Assembly: GCA_036346405.1 (NCBI GenBank)
Contig: CM070554.1
Location: 39,174,204 to 39,238,203, forward strand
DNA from: Phyllostachys edulis
Lineage: Eukaryota; Streptophyta; Magnoliopsida; Poales; Poaceae
Direction of reading: 5' to 3'
DNA: 64,000 bases
Notes under the pieces: generated by a model
Databases searched by the model: none
Seen by the model: the letters and a program-made list of their open reading frames with translations, nothing else
What the model was told of the DNA's origin: nothing
Part shown: piece by piece, positions 34,321 to 45,082 of the stretch
Layout of the letters: each line of letters begins with the position of its first letter
Position numbering within the stretch: the first letter of the stretch is position 1
Made by a program: the position numbers and the translations under genes

Positions 34321-36595
34321 ATGTGCTCTCGAGGGGTGAGCTCTATCGAGATGAAGGCGCCGAAAATGCGGCGGCTCAGGAGCACGGACTCCCCGTCGAA
34401 GCCTGTGAAGCTTGCATGGGTCCCCGATGGGTAAGGTTCTTCCTCATGCCGATTTGGTGTTGATCTGGTGTTTGTAGTTTAGATCTGGGTTTATGTGTGT
34501 CGATTTAGGGTTGTGCGCTGAGGTTGCTATCTTCATTCCATTGCAATGTGCGTCGATTTAGGGTTGCGCTCTGATGTTGCTATCTTCGTTCCATTGCAAT
34601 GTGCGTCGATTTAGGGTTGCGCTCTAATGTTGCTATCTTCGTTGCATTGTAATGTGCGTTGCGCTCTGATCTTGCTCTCTTCGTTCCATTCTAATGTGCG
34701 TAGGATGGATCCGGGAGTGGCATGCAGAGTAGCTGTGCGTGTTGGTGCTTATGTCGAGTTCACTGACGATGGTAGGCAGGAGTACCATGTTAGCCGGGAC
34801 ATTAACTGGGTTTTAGACAGGGATACTAGTTGTTTCCTTGACTTACTAAAAGATCTTGACGATGAGGTGCGACATGGAAGCAACCAAACACTTCTTGTCA
34901 CCATTTGGAACAAAAGTGCGATAGATATCTGAGGTTGCTTCGACTCAAAGACCTTTGCTTGATCGTTTGACATGTCTTTGGGACATCGAGGCTCCCTCTA
35001 GTTGTTAGTGTTTCGGTTCAAATGCATGTAGGCGGGCAAGTAGTAACAACTGTCTTGTGCCAAAGAGCCACCTCCTCACAGCAGACATTGCCATCTGCCC
35101 CTGATTTGCCAACACAAGACAGCACAGCTTGCCTAGACAACGAGCCAGGACCTTGCAAACCTGCTGCTGCTCATGTGGACAAATGGGCTGAGGCTGATGA
35201 TGACCAAGAAGATTATGTGGGTGTGGATGATGAGCGGCTTGAGTACAAAGATTTGATGTCAGGTGACGATACCTCAGACCAGGAGTATGTGCCAGCTGAT
35301 GATGATGATGATGATCAAAGTGAGTCTTCAGTTGATGATGAAGCTGGTTGTCAGACTAATGTTCATGTAACTGACATAGAGAATCCTAACATAGATGTTG
35401 GAGTTACTTTTGAGGATGGTCAATGCTTTAAGAGGTGTATAAGGCAATATGCAGTGCTTAATGAGGTCCAACTTGCAGCTACCTCCAGTGAGGCATCGAG
35501 GTACCGAGCCCATTGCAAGGCCAAGAAGTGCAAGTGGAGGATACATGCGTCAAGGCTTCAGGATGGAAGGACTTGGATGGTAAGCTTTCTGTTTTCATAG
35601 TGTACATCTTTTGTCATGTACTCATGTCTAATACTTTCCTTTGTAGATTAGGAAGATGCCATACAAACATTCATGTCCAAGCTCTAGCCAAGTAGAGAGG
35701 AACTGTATGGCTACCAATGCATGGGTAAAGGATAGGGTTATTGCAAAGTTGAGACAGGAGCTAGGAGCACGTTCTCTACTGCAAGTAAATGTGACTATGT
35801 CACAAATAACATTGCAGAGACATTCAACAACTCGGTGAAGCATGAGAAATCACTCCCTGTTATGGAGTTGATGGATAGAATCAGGCAAATAATCATGCAG
35901 AAGATGTGCACCAGGAGAAACCTTGCTGACAAGCTGCAGGGATTGGTACTACCCCATGTCATCAAAGTCCTGAATGCAAAGAGCAGAAACCTGCCATTCA
36001 AAATCTTCCATAGTCATAATTTCACAGGAGAGATTGGTGGCACCAATAAAGACTTGACTACTTGGAGGCATACAGTTGACCTGAATGCTAAGGAATGCAG
36101 CTGCATGGAGTGGCAGCTCACTGGACTACCCTGCACTCATGCTATTTGCCTCATCTTGTTCAAGAGAAATGAAGAACTTGAGAGATATGTGCATGAATAC
36201 TATAGTGTGGACAAATTCAAGGCAGCATATGCAGGTTTAGTGATGCCAATGACAGACAAGCATCAGTGGCCTAAGGTTGACTTAGGATTCAAGCTGTGGC
36301 CACCTATACTCAAGAGGGCAGCAGGAAGGCCAAGGAAAAGAAGGTTCAAAGGATGTGAGGAAGGAGGTTATAGCAAAAGGAGAAGCAAGTGCAAGAGGTG
36401 TGGACAGTTTGGGCACATCATGAAGACATGCAATGAGCCTGTTGATGACCCAGATGCTCCTCAACCTGCACCCCCAAAGCCAAAGAGAAAGACTAGCAAA
36501 GTAGCTAAGAGAGTAGTCGCTATCAATGAAGCAGATGCTCCTCCAATCCTCTGTCTGGAATACCACAACATCCCTGGTCCAGTAACAAGGAGGTA
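34321..36595 (+). pseudogene. MULE transposase lacking the catalytic DDE domain
   Basis: Exon 1 starts at ATG 34321 and splices at GT 34431 to AG 34703; the join keeps frame into MDPGVACRVAVRVGAYVEF. A frameshift near 34925 and a TAG near 35006 follow. Next come an acidic linker (DDDDDDQSESSVDDE) and the MuDR N-terminal DNA-binding domain (FKRCIRQYAVLNEVQL, CKAKKCKWRIHASR), an intron at 35581-35647, and IRKMPYKHSC. The next domain should be the DDE/D transposase core, but from about 35790 the frame jumps directly to the post-core region (NNIAETFNNSVK). The end keeps a SWIM zinc finger (CSCMEWQLTGLPCTHA) and a zinc knuckle (CKRCGQFGHIMKTC), then a basic tail. Without the core it cannot cut DNA but might still bind the ends. 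Confidence 0.88.
34499..34699 (+). repeat. 53-bp minisatellite filling the MULE transposase intron
   Basis: Units 34499-34551, 34552-34604 and 34605-34657, each GTCGATTTAGGGTTG... to ...AATGTGC, plus a 42-bp partial unit to 34699. The last unit runs into the splice acceptor GTGCGTAG at 34696-34703, and every earlier unit carries the related GTGCGTCG, so acceptor-like ends are repeated. Confidence 0.92.
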
Positions 36596-37271
36596 AATCT
36601 TGTGTACTCCAATCTTGTAAGGTTCTTACTAGTTTGTACATGTCTATACTGCATTGTAACATTTTGTTCATCAACAGCCGGAGCAGTCCTGGGAAGTTAG
36701 TAAGATCAATCTGAAGCAGTCCTGGGAATGCTAGGCATGGATGGGAGAAGAAGGAAGACTTTTGTTTAATTGAATGTTATGGACATGTAATCCAATCGAG
36801 TTCCGATGGCTTGTAAGAGTAATGATGACTAGTTGGTATGGTATGGAATATGTCAATGTGTCATCTAACTGAGTTGAACATGAATTCGAGGACATGTCAA
36901 TATGTCATGTAATCCATTACTTTTGGTATGGAATATGTCTTTGCTTAGTTACGGTATGGTTCTACCATGGTTACATCATGTCAATATTGAAGTTTTGTCA
37001 TTTTACGGGTTCCTCATTGCATATACCATTTCATCATATTGTCAACACAATACATAGGGAAAATTCGGGTTCCTCGTTGCATATACCATTTCAAAGATTA
37101 CAAGCGTAATATTGTCAACACAATACATAGTCATTTTTACGGGTTCCTCATTGCATAAACCATTTCAAAGATTACAACCCGAATCACAACAAAATACATA
37201 GGGGAAATTCTGGGTTCCTCATTGCATACACCATTCAGTGCCATGCCTAACATCTACATGCCTAGCTAAAT
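36596..37271. other. MULE intergenic region with four-copy tandem repeat
   Basis: Between the two convergent MULE genes. No ORF of note. At 37007-37235 a repeat starting GGGTTCCTC(A/G)TTGCATA occurs four times (37007, 37067, 37141, 37212; steps of 60, 74 and 71 bp), with ACAATACATAGGGAAATTC-like ends. It lies downstream of both genes and may contribute to their 3' ends. Confidence 0.75.
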
Positions 37272-37873
37272 CTACTTCTTAAGAGACACTACCAAGATAG
37301 CCACAAGGAGGAAGACAATCGACTAGCCAAGCATCATCATCCTCTCACGCAGGCGACGGTTCTTATTCACCACATTGCCAGCCATCCCAAACCTTAGTCC
37401 CTTCATCTCACCACACATTCCATTCATAGTATTCCTCATCGCAGTCAAAACAGGAGGAATTGCAACAATGGAACCCTTCATTTCTTCCATGGTCTCCTGG
37501 ACCTCCTTAACGGCCACCTTCAACTCATCCAGGAGGGCTTCCATGGAGGCCGCCGCATCATCAGGAATCCCAATGTCAAAAGGGAACAAACCATTATTAA
37601 TCAAATAGGCTTCGTACTTATCTTCCCACATGAAAAACTTGCAATGGTTCGGGAGCTGAAAATCAACCAATGTACAAAACCAATCAATTGAATCCGACAA
37701 ATTCCAACACAAATGCATAACCAAGTGCAAACAAAACACCAAATACTACCCACATTTTCATTCTTTGGGCACTTGAAGAACTTCTTGCCCGGATTGGAGC
37801 TCGTCCGGGAGGTGCGCTCCACCACCAAAGTCTGGCAAAGGGGGCACTGCACCATGGGGAGTCTACCACTCAT
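37272..37873 (-). pseudogene. GRF zinc-finger, coiled-coil, transmembrane protein of the MULE
   Basis: The minus-strand start at 37873 reads MSGRLPMVQCPLC. The GRF-type finger (CX2C, then NPGKKFFKCP, then CKFFMWEDKYEAYL) is split by an intron whose acceptor TTTTCAG lies near 37656; the donor is at about 37755. A helical stretch rich in Glu/Met follows (MEALLDELKVAVKEVQETMEEMKGS), then a basic RRLRERMMMLG. A TAG at 37323-37325 stops the frame, but past it the same frame encodes a hydrophobic helix (SIVFLLVAILVVSL) ending KK-stop at 37272, so the original protein was tail-anchored. GRF fingers bind single-stranded nucleic acid in known proteins. Its role with the transposase is unknown. About 165 residues if read through. 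Confidence 0.75.
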
Positions 37874-38001
37874 GAGTGCTGCACTGCCTCACGCGCCGAG
37901 GACGAAGACCCAGAGAATGAACCACCCGCCATGCCCGGCGCCGAGCAACACCGATCATGCCAGAATGCCGCCGATCGCCATAGCCGCCGCCATGCCAACA
38001 C

Positions 38002-38020
38002 GAGAGAGAGAGAGAGAGAG
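38002..38020. repeat. (GA)n microsatellite near the MULE/LTR G junction
   Basis: An uninterrupted GA run of about 19 bp upstream of the GRF gene. Such runs are frequent breakpoints, and the MULE right end is missing here. Confidence 0.9.
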
Positions 38021-38581
38021 TTCAGAACATCCCAATCAGATAAGCAGTGTGTGTTTCAAATGTAATTAAATGTGTAGAAATTAAAACTTTTTCTCACATC
38101 TTGAAACCCTTAAACTCTCATGTAATCCTTGTCCAAGAGTTGGGTTATCCAAAAACACTAAGCTCTCGTTGACCAAAAGTCAAACTCATTTTCCATTCAT
38201 CTTAAATCTTGTGCCAAACTTTTGGTAATTTTTTCCTTGGTCCTAGAGATGATGTGGGACCTCTCTGAAAAATATCATGGGTTATAAAACTTGGTTGATA
38301 ATTTTTGGAGGTAAAACAATTCCTTGAACAGCCTTCATGAATTTCCTGAGAAAAATGCATTGCATAAGAACCTATGGGAATTTTATTTAAGGTTAATCTT
38401 AATGTCAGCAAGCTCCAGTTAAAATTTCATAAATTTTGGAGTTGAATTGCTATCCCAAACAATTCTGCTAAGTCTCAGCTGTTAAAAATTAAATTTGTAA
38501 AGGGGTGCACTGTTCCTTGGGCTGAACCGCTTTGCAAAGCTGGTCCAGCCCAGCCCCATCAGACCTCCCCTCCACCTCGGT

Positions 38582-39180
38582 GAGGTCACAGCCCTTGGAT
38601 CAAAAATCCATGGCCATGACCTCCCCACACTGCCAAACCTATCTAACCTCCCACCTTGTTGAGGTCGTAACCATTGGATTCAAATCCAAAGATCACGACC
38701 TCCTCCTCTGCTGTGCAGCTCAAGTCCTCCCCACCTCATCGAGGTCACAGCCCTTGGATCAAAAATCCATGGCCATGACCTCCTCTCACTATCAAACCAC
38801 CCGGACCTCCCTTTGCACTCACTTGAGGTCGTAGCCGTTGGATTCAATCCAAAGGCCACGACCTCCTCTGCAAACCATCACAGCGAGGTCCTTCCACCTT
38901 GTTGAGGTCATAGCCATTGGATCAGATCCAACAGCCCATGACCTCCCCACGTTATCAGCGCACCAGACCTCCCCCATCTTGTGTGTGCGCCGTTAGATTT
39001 AAAATCTACGGCCACGACCTCCTGTGCGCTATGCGCAAGCTCAGGACCTCCCCTTTGGTTGTGTGCCCTTGATTTAAATCCAAAGGCCATAACCTCCCCT
39101 CACTTATCAAAGTCGCGGCGGCTTAAGTCCTTCTAGGAGGTCCGCACTGCTGGATTTAGATCCAACGCTTTGGACCTCCT
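38582..39180. repeat. Tandem palindromic (hairpin) repeat, about 80-bp period
   Basis: Units of about 42 bp, each an imperfect inverted repeat with outer arms GAGGTC...GACCTC and inner arms TTGGAT...ATCCAA. Clear units: 38582-38623, 38661-38703, 38741-38782, 38825-38865, 38904-38945, then more diverged ones near 38985-39022, 39060-39097 and 39137-39179. Start-to-start steps of the first five are 79, 80, 84 and 79 bp. Similar units recur at about 40613-40653 and 40690-40733. Arms change together between units (GGTCA/TGACC in one, GGTCG/CGACC in the next). Confidence 0.9.
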
Positions 39181-39588
39181 GTCCCCTTCTCCACTTGCGC
39201 ATCCTCGCAGTCAAATCGGAGGACCACGACCTCCCCATCCAAATCGTGTGGCTGGGACCTCCTCCCAGTCACTTAAAAATTTAACGGTTCAAAAACAAAT
39301 CTGATGGCCAGGACCTCCCCATCCTCTCAATCTAACGGTGGGCTTGAGGTCCTGTTCTTCTCCTAGCTTGGGCTCGCGTACGAGCCATGGCAGAGGGGAA
39401 GGTCAGCTCAAGTCTTGTCCAACGGCTCTGCTATGGGCGCATTAAATGCGTGTCAGCCCCCTTTCTGCCCACTTGGCCATGCTCTGACTACCTACTCTGT
39501 CCCCTCCATCTTGTCTACTCCTTGGACCTCCCCTGGGCTAAGCTCACCATGAGCTTAACCCATGGTGCAGGACCTCTTTTGCCCTAGG

Positions 39589-39598
39589 TATAAAACCT
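39589..39598 (+). promoter_or_regulatory. Predicted TATA box of LTR G
   Basis: GTATAAAACC, followed by pyrimidine-rich TCCCCACTATCGCC. The palindromic units lie 0.4-1 kb upstream, with two more about 1 kb downstream. Confidence 0.5.
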
Positions 39599-42500
39599 CC
39601 CCACTATCGCCCTTGGCTTCTTTTTCACACCATCGCCGCTTTTGCTTGCACTCTCGTGCTTGTAAACTCAAACCACCAAGCTCTCCTTGGCGCCATTGCG
39701 GAGCTTGGAGCTCCTCGGTGGACAAGGGTCCCTGGAGTTTTCCCTCTCTTTCTCTGTGCTTCAATTTGTGCCATTCCCTCTGTGACCAAGTCCTAACTCG
39801 TTTAGTTGGGCATTTACAGAGGTGGACCAAGTGGAGCTTGGAGCTGGAGCTTTGACCGTGGAGCACCCTTCTTCACCAACGCCGGTTCTTCCTCCCTCGA
39901 CCTCCGTAGCACCTCTGGACCTCCATGTAATCTTCCTGGTAATCCCTAGGCGCTTGGCACACTTCAATGTCATTGCGGAGCTCAATGTATCATTGTTGTC
40001 TTTTGGCCCGTGCTTGTCACCTTGGCCATCTCGGCTCGCCGGCGTTCAAAGCCGCGTTCTTGCCGTCGAGTTGGTCCTTGTGTGTGCAACACTATTGCGC
40101 ACACAATGGTACCCTTGGTGGTCACCGGCGAGGTCTGCATCGCCGGCATTGCTCATGTCTTTACGGTGAGCATTTTTGTCAGAACTGACCACCCCGCGTG
40201 TGTCATTAGGACAAAGATTTGGGTAGTAAATGCTCCCAATGATGGAGCATTCTTCGCTGTCTTAGCGCTGGACCTCCTTGTGTCTCGTGGCAGACCTCCT
40301 CGTTGTCCCGCCAAGCGCATTAACTCAATGTCATGGCGTGCTTGTAGCGCAAGCAAGCTCTAAGGCGTTGGATCTGGGCGCCCAAGACCTCCTCAGGAGA
40401 TCTTGAGCGTCCAGGACCTTCCTTGCGCATCGTGGCCGTCTGGACCTCCTTTGGAGGTCTGTGGCGTAAGACCTTCGTTGGACCTCCTCGAGGTCATCTC
40501 GACCGTTGAGGACCTCCCTCGCGTGATCCGGGCGTTCGGTCCTCCCTTCGTGTTGTGGTCCGTTGGATGCGGCATCAACGGCCACGACTTCTTCTACTGC
40601 TGGCTTCTTTGGGAGGACATGGACCGTTGGATCCAAGATCCACGGCCCATGACCTCTGGACCTCGCGCGCAGCGTGTCGTTAACTCTGGGAGGTCTGAGC
40701 CGTTAGATCTGAGATCTGTGGCTCATGTCCTCCCGATCTTAATGGTTTTAGAAATTCCAAGTGAACTCTTTATTTGCAAACTGAAAAAGGTATGAACTTT
40801 AAAAATGCATAACTATTTCATTTTAAATCCAAATGAGGTGGTTCAATTTTTTGCAGCTCTGGTTTGAGCTGAGCTCTAATCTAAAAATGGTTGTGAGCTC
40901 AATTCTATTCCAGAAAAGTGAATTGCAAATAGATTTCAAAACTAACTTTAAATGTCTCCTTAAAAATTCAATTAACTTGTAAAATGCATAAGTAAATCCC
41001 TGTAGATTATTTTTGAGTGAATCCAACTCTGTTGGCTTCCTCTATTAATGCACTAAATGTTAGATTAGGAATTAGGCATGTCACTATTTTCAAAAAGCTT
41101 TCTTGTGCATTTTAATTTTGTTCAAGTTCTTGTCTTTGAAAAATCATAGAGAATGCATAATAGCTCCAAATGAGGTGAACTCAATTGTGTTATTCATCTC
41201 ATGAGGTGCTTGTTTTACTGTAAAAATCTCAGCTGCACCACCTTTCCAGAAAATATTGCCAAATAATTAAATTAGTGAATAGTGGCATTTTGGTATTTTT
41301 AGGGCTGAGCAGAATTGTTTTGCTCATATCTTTTGCATTGAGAATCCACATCAATTGGTTCTTATTGATAAATTCCCTAAAAATCACCCTCTTGCTGCTG
41401 TAGAAATTTCAGAGCATTTGGAGTTTGTTTGCTGTGCTGTCTTTGCGGTTTTCATCGTTCGTATCGATTCTTTTCGCTTTTTCGTTAGGTGCCGACGAGT
41501 GCTACGAACCCGTGAGTGATCCTCAGCAATATATTGAGCAAAACCAGCAAGGCAAGCAGTTTGATCATGTCCCATTATTGTCCCATTACTTTAAAGCTTA
41601 ATACTTTGTTTCACTTATATGTATGCATGCTACTTTGTGTTAAAATGTCGCTAGTAATCCTATAGATGCACATTCTGTAGGTAAATGTTCATTCTCTACT
41701 ACTAAGCCTAGGATTATCTTGCTGCGATTTAGAGTTCAATGGATGGACTCTTATCGCTTAGTAGTTTACGTTGATAATGCTTAGCAATGCTTAGATAACG
41801 GTAGAAATGGGCGGTTGTCGACATTATGTCGATGGCCTTGATCACACCAAAATTTTTATTCCATTGTTGTCCATCTTGTGTTTTGTTATTTGTAAACAAA
41901 TAAAACAAAAATGAAAACAAAATTGTTATTGACTTGGGCACAATGGATGTTGGTGTGATTTGTTGGGTGTGAATGGAATGGTGCCCAGGTCCCCAAGGAC
42001 CGAGTTACTTGTGTCACTAAGCCAAGCGCTTATGCGTGCTAACCACACGAGGGTATTGGGAACCCCTCTTGGCTAAGTACTTTGGGAGGTGCTAGTTGTG
42101 GGTCGCAGGTGAGTAAAACTGTTTTATAAGGGAAAGAGCACCCAGATTGTTCTTGGTCTGGGCCGGTGTCTCCTACCTTAGGGTTATCGCGACTCTTAAC
42201 TAGCATCATTCATTAGAAATGCCTCAGAGGACTTAGCCGTGTGCAAGCATACCAAAGGAAGTGTGCTAAATAGCTTGGCTTAAAAGGCGATCGGCGTGTG
42301 GGTACATTGGTACACCCCGCAGGTTAAATCTATTCAATAGCCTCGCCCTAGGTTATGGACATGCTTGGTAAGGTCGTGCAAGAACTAGACTACAACATTT
42401 AATTAAAACTTGATGGGTTGGTATGAATGGATGTTCATGCTATTGCGGTGGCTATAGGGTTAGTCACTTCCAGGATTGTTGTTGTTGTCTATCTTTTGTT

Positions 42501-43109
42501 ACTTGTCTCGTTGTTCTTGCAAATTAAAATGAATTGCAAATCTGCTTTGGAAATTATTTAAATATTGCAAATGAAAACTTGCTTTAAGCTAAAATAAGTC
42601 CAAAGCCTCATCCACTAAATAAAGCTTGCATGTAGTTAAACTATAGTTCTGTTATACTACACGTCAGTCTTGCGAGTACATTTTTGTACTCATTTGCTTT
42701 GCTTAATAACTTTGTTGCAGAGGAGGTAGAGCCTAAAAAGCTTTACTTTTGTGAGATGTGCATGGGCTGGGAATCGAGCTAGGCGTCTTGGTTAGTTGCC
42801 TTGTGGGCTAAAGGCAAACCTTGTGGCTCTCTTTTGTTTATCGCCATCTTATGGCATGTTGCTTCCGCTGTGTTATCTTTATTGTTGTATTTGGCCGGTC
42901 GGCACCTTTTGTAATAACTCTATATGTTGTATGTCTTTTAATCTAGTTCGTGCTTTGGTTCTATGTCTTGAATGGAATTGATGCATGATTTTGTAAAGGG
43001 GTGTGTATACTGCATTCTGGGAAGTATACATATCTCGAAGACACGGATTATTATGTTTGTGATGCTAGGGTCAATGGTTGACTAAGTATTACAAGCTTAA
43101 TAAACCGGG

Positions 43110-45082
43110 GTCTAAAGATTTGGGGATGTGATGTCTATGTTAAACGTTTGATGTCTGATAAACTCACACCTAAGTCGGAAAAATGCTTCTTTATAGGATA
43201 TCCTAGGGAAACCAAAGGATATTATTTCTACAACCAAGAGGAGAGCAAAGTGTTTGTTGCCCGAAATGGTGCCTTTCTGGAAAAAGAGTTTCTTTCCAAA
43301 ATAGTCAGTGGGAGAAAGGTGCAACTCGAAGAAATTCGGGAAACATCTGAAAGTGTTTCAACTCCTATTGAATCTCTACAGGATGAACAACATATTGTTG
43401 AACTCAGAGATGAGGCATCACCCCACGAGATCTAAAAGGCCACGCCAAATGCCTATAAGGTATGGGCATGACGTATTATTATTGAATAATGATGAGCCTA
43501 ACACTTATAAGGAAGCGATGATGGACCCAGACTCTGAGAAATGGCTTAGAGCCATGAAATCCGAGATAGACTCCATGAGAGACAACCAAGTTTGGAACAC
43601 GGTCGATCCACTTGATGGCGTTAAAACCATTGAGTGCAAATGGATCTATAAGAAAAGATTGATATGGATGGAAATGTTCACATTCATAAAGCTCGACTAG
43701 TCGCAAAAGGTTTTCGACAAGTTCAAGGAGTTGACTACGATGAGACCTTCTCACCGGTAGCGATGCTTAAATCTATACGGATCATTCTAGCTATTGTTGC
43801 ATATTTCGACTATGAGATATGGCAAATGGACGTCAAAACGGCTTTCCTTAATGGAAACCTAAGTGAGGATGTGTACATGACACAACTTTGAAGGTTTTGT
43901 TGATCCAAATAATGCTAGTAAAGTGTGCAAACTTGTAAGTCCATTTATGGATTGAAGCAAGCATCTCGAGTTGGAATATACGTTTTGATGAGGAAATCAA
44001 AAGGTTTGGTTTTGTCAAAAACAAAGAAGAACCTTGTGTTTACATGAAGGTTAGCGAGCGCACTTGTAATTCTAATCTTATATGTGGATGACATATTATT
44101 GATTGGGAATGACATTCCTATGTCGAATCTGTTAAGGCATCATTGAAAAATAGTTTTTCTATGAAGGACCTAGGAGAGGCAAACATATATCTTGGGAATA
44201 AAGATCTATAGAGATAGATCGAGAAGGCTAATTGGATTAAGCCAAAGTACTTATATTGACAAGGTGTTGATTCGGTTCAACATGCAAAATGCCAAGAAAG
44301 GGTTCTTGCCTATGTCACATGGCATAAGTCTTAGCAAGAGTCAGTGTCCTTCGACTACTGATGAGCGAGACCGCATGAATGGTATTCCATATGCTTCAGC
44401 TATTGGATCTATCATGTACGCCATGATATGTACTCGACCAGATGTATCATATGCTCTAAGTGTTACGAGTAGATACCAAGCTGATCCCGGTGAAGGTCAC
44501 TGGACAGCTGTGAAAAACATTCTTAAATACTTGAGAAGGACTAAGAATGCGTTCCTAGTTTATGGCGGTGATGAAAAGCTAGTTGTAAATGGTTACACCG
44601 ATGCAAGCTTCCAAACCGACAAAGATGATTATCGTTCATAATCTGGTTTTGTATTCATTTTGAATGGAGGTGCGGTGAGTCGAAAAGTTCCAAGCAAGAG
44701 GCGGAGTGATTCCACAACAGAGGTCGAGTACATTGCGCTTCGAAGTCGCAAAAGAAGGTGTTTGGATAAGGAATTTTATTGCTTTGAGTTGGGTATGGTT
44801 CCGAGTGCCTCAAGCCCAATGGATCTCTATTGTGACAACAATGGAACCATTCTTGTGCAGCTAAAGAGCCTAGATCCCATCAAGTCCAAACACATACTCA
44901 AAGCGTTATCATCTCATTCGCGAATTGGTGGATAGATGAGATGTTAAGATATGCAAAGTTCATACGGATTTAAATGTTGTCGATCCATTGACAAAGCCTC
45001 TCACACGTACCAAAGCATGAGGCGCACACAAGAGCTATCCAGATTAGATACTTAAATGATTGACTCTAGTGCAAGTGGGAGA
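43110..45082 (+). pseudogene. Truncated first copy of copia E internal region (end of integrase, RT, RNase H)
   Basis: Starts abruptly at TCTAAAGATTTGGGG and aligns with 49940-51906 at very high identity along its length. It contains KLTPKSEKCFFIGYPRE, the RT entry (KWLRAMKSEIDSM), QMDVKTAFLNG, LYVDDILLIGND, and RNase H with VNGYTDASFQTDK and STTEVEYIAL. Many one- or two-base indels break the frame (near 43897, 43935, 43967, 44053, 44121, 44184). The frameshift after KWIYKKR (near 43655) also exists in the second copy, so both derive from one already defective parent. It runs into the shared LTR at 45083. Confidence 0.92.

Larger units (their letters stand above)
33993..38035 (+). mobile_element. 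MULE (Mutator-like DNA transposon), internally deleted, right end not found
   Basis: Begins GGGAAAATTGGCTACAGGGC exactly where the D 3' LTR breaks. It carries a transposase gene (plus strand) without its DDE core and a second gene (minus strand) with a GRF zinc finger and transmembrane tail. The left end has an internal direct repeat of TTGGCTACAG-GCACTGA (about 34000 and 34091). The expected inverted copy (GTAGCCAATTTTCCC) was not found near 38000 or elsewhere, so the right terminus was deleted together with the D LTR end. The right limit given is approximate. Confidence 0.75.
38036..43109 (+). mobile_element. LTR G: very long gypsy-type LTR fragment
   Basis: About 5 kb with LTR features but no coding domain: AT-rich U3 start, a palindrome-rich region (38582-39180 and about 40610-40735), a TATA box GTATAAAACC at 39589-39598, GC-rich downstream sequence, and a U5-like end with GCGAGTACATTTTTGTACTCA and TTTGTTGCAGAGGAGG (42673-42728) as in grass gypsy LTRs. 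Exact ends are not visible: the left edge is near 38036 after the (GA)n run, and the right edge is the abrupt join to copia E at 43109/43110. The many ORFs in 38532-40795 are frames through the palindromes and are not genes. Confidence 0.6.

Noticed and set aside
35022..36596. A possible domesticated host transposase gene (FAR1/FHY3-like or MUSTANG-like).
   Set aside because: A frameshift, a stop and the missing DDE core, plus a MULE-like left end at 33993, fit a decayed transposon better than a working host gene.
38582..39180. Regularly spaced repeats that could look like a CRISPR array.
   Set aside because: Repeats are divergent, palindromic across their full length, lie in a eukaryotic LTR, and have no cas genes. 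The spacing is a tandem-repeat property.
38532..40795. Many ORFs of 60-130 codons on both strands.
   Set aside because: They read through the palindromic repeats of LTR G, which is why both strands stay open; composition is repetitive and no domain is seen.
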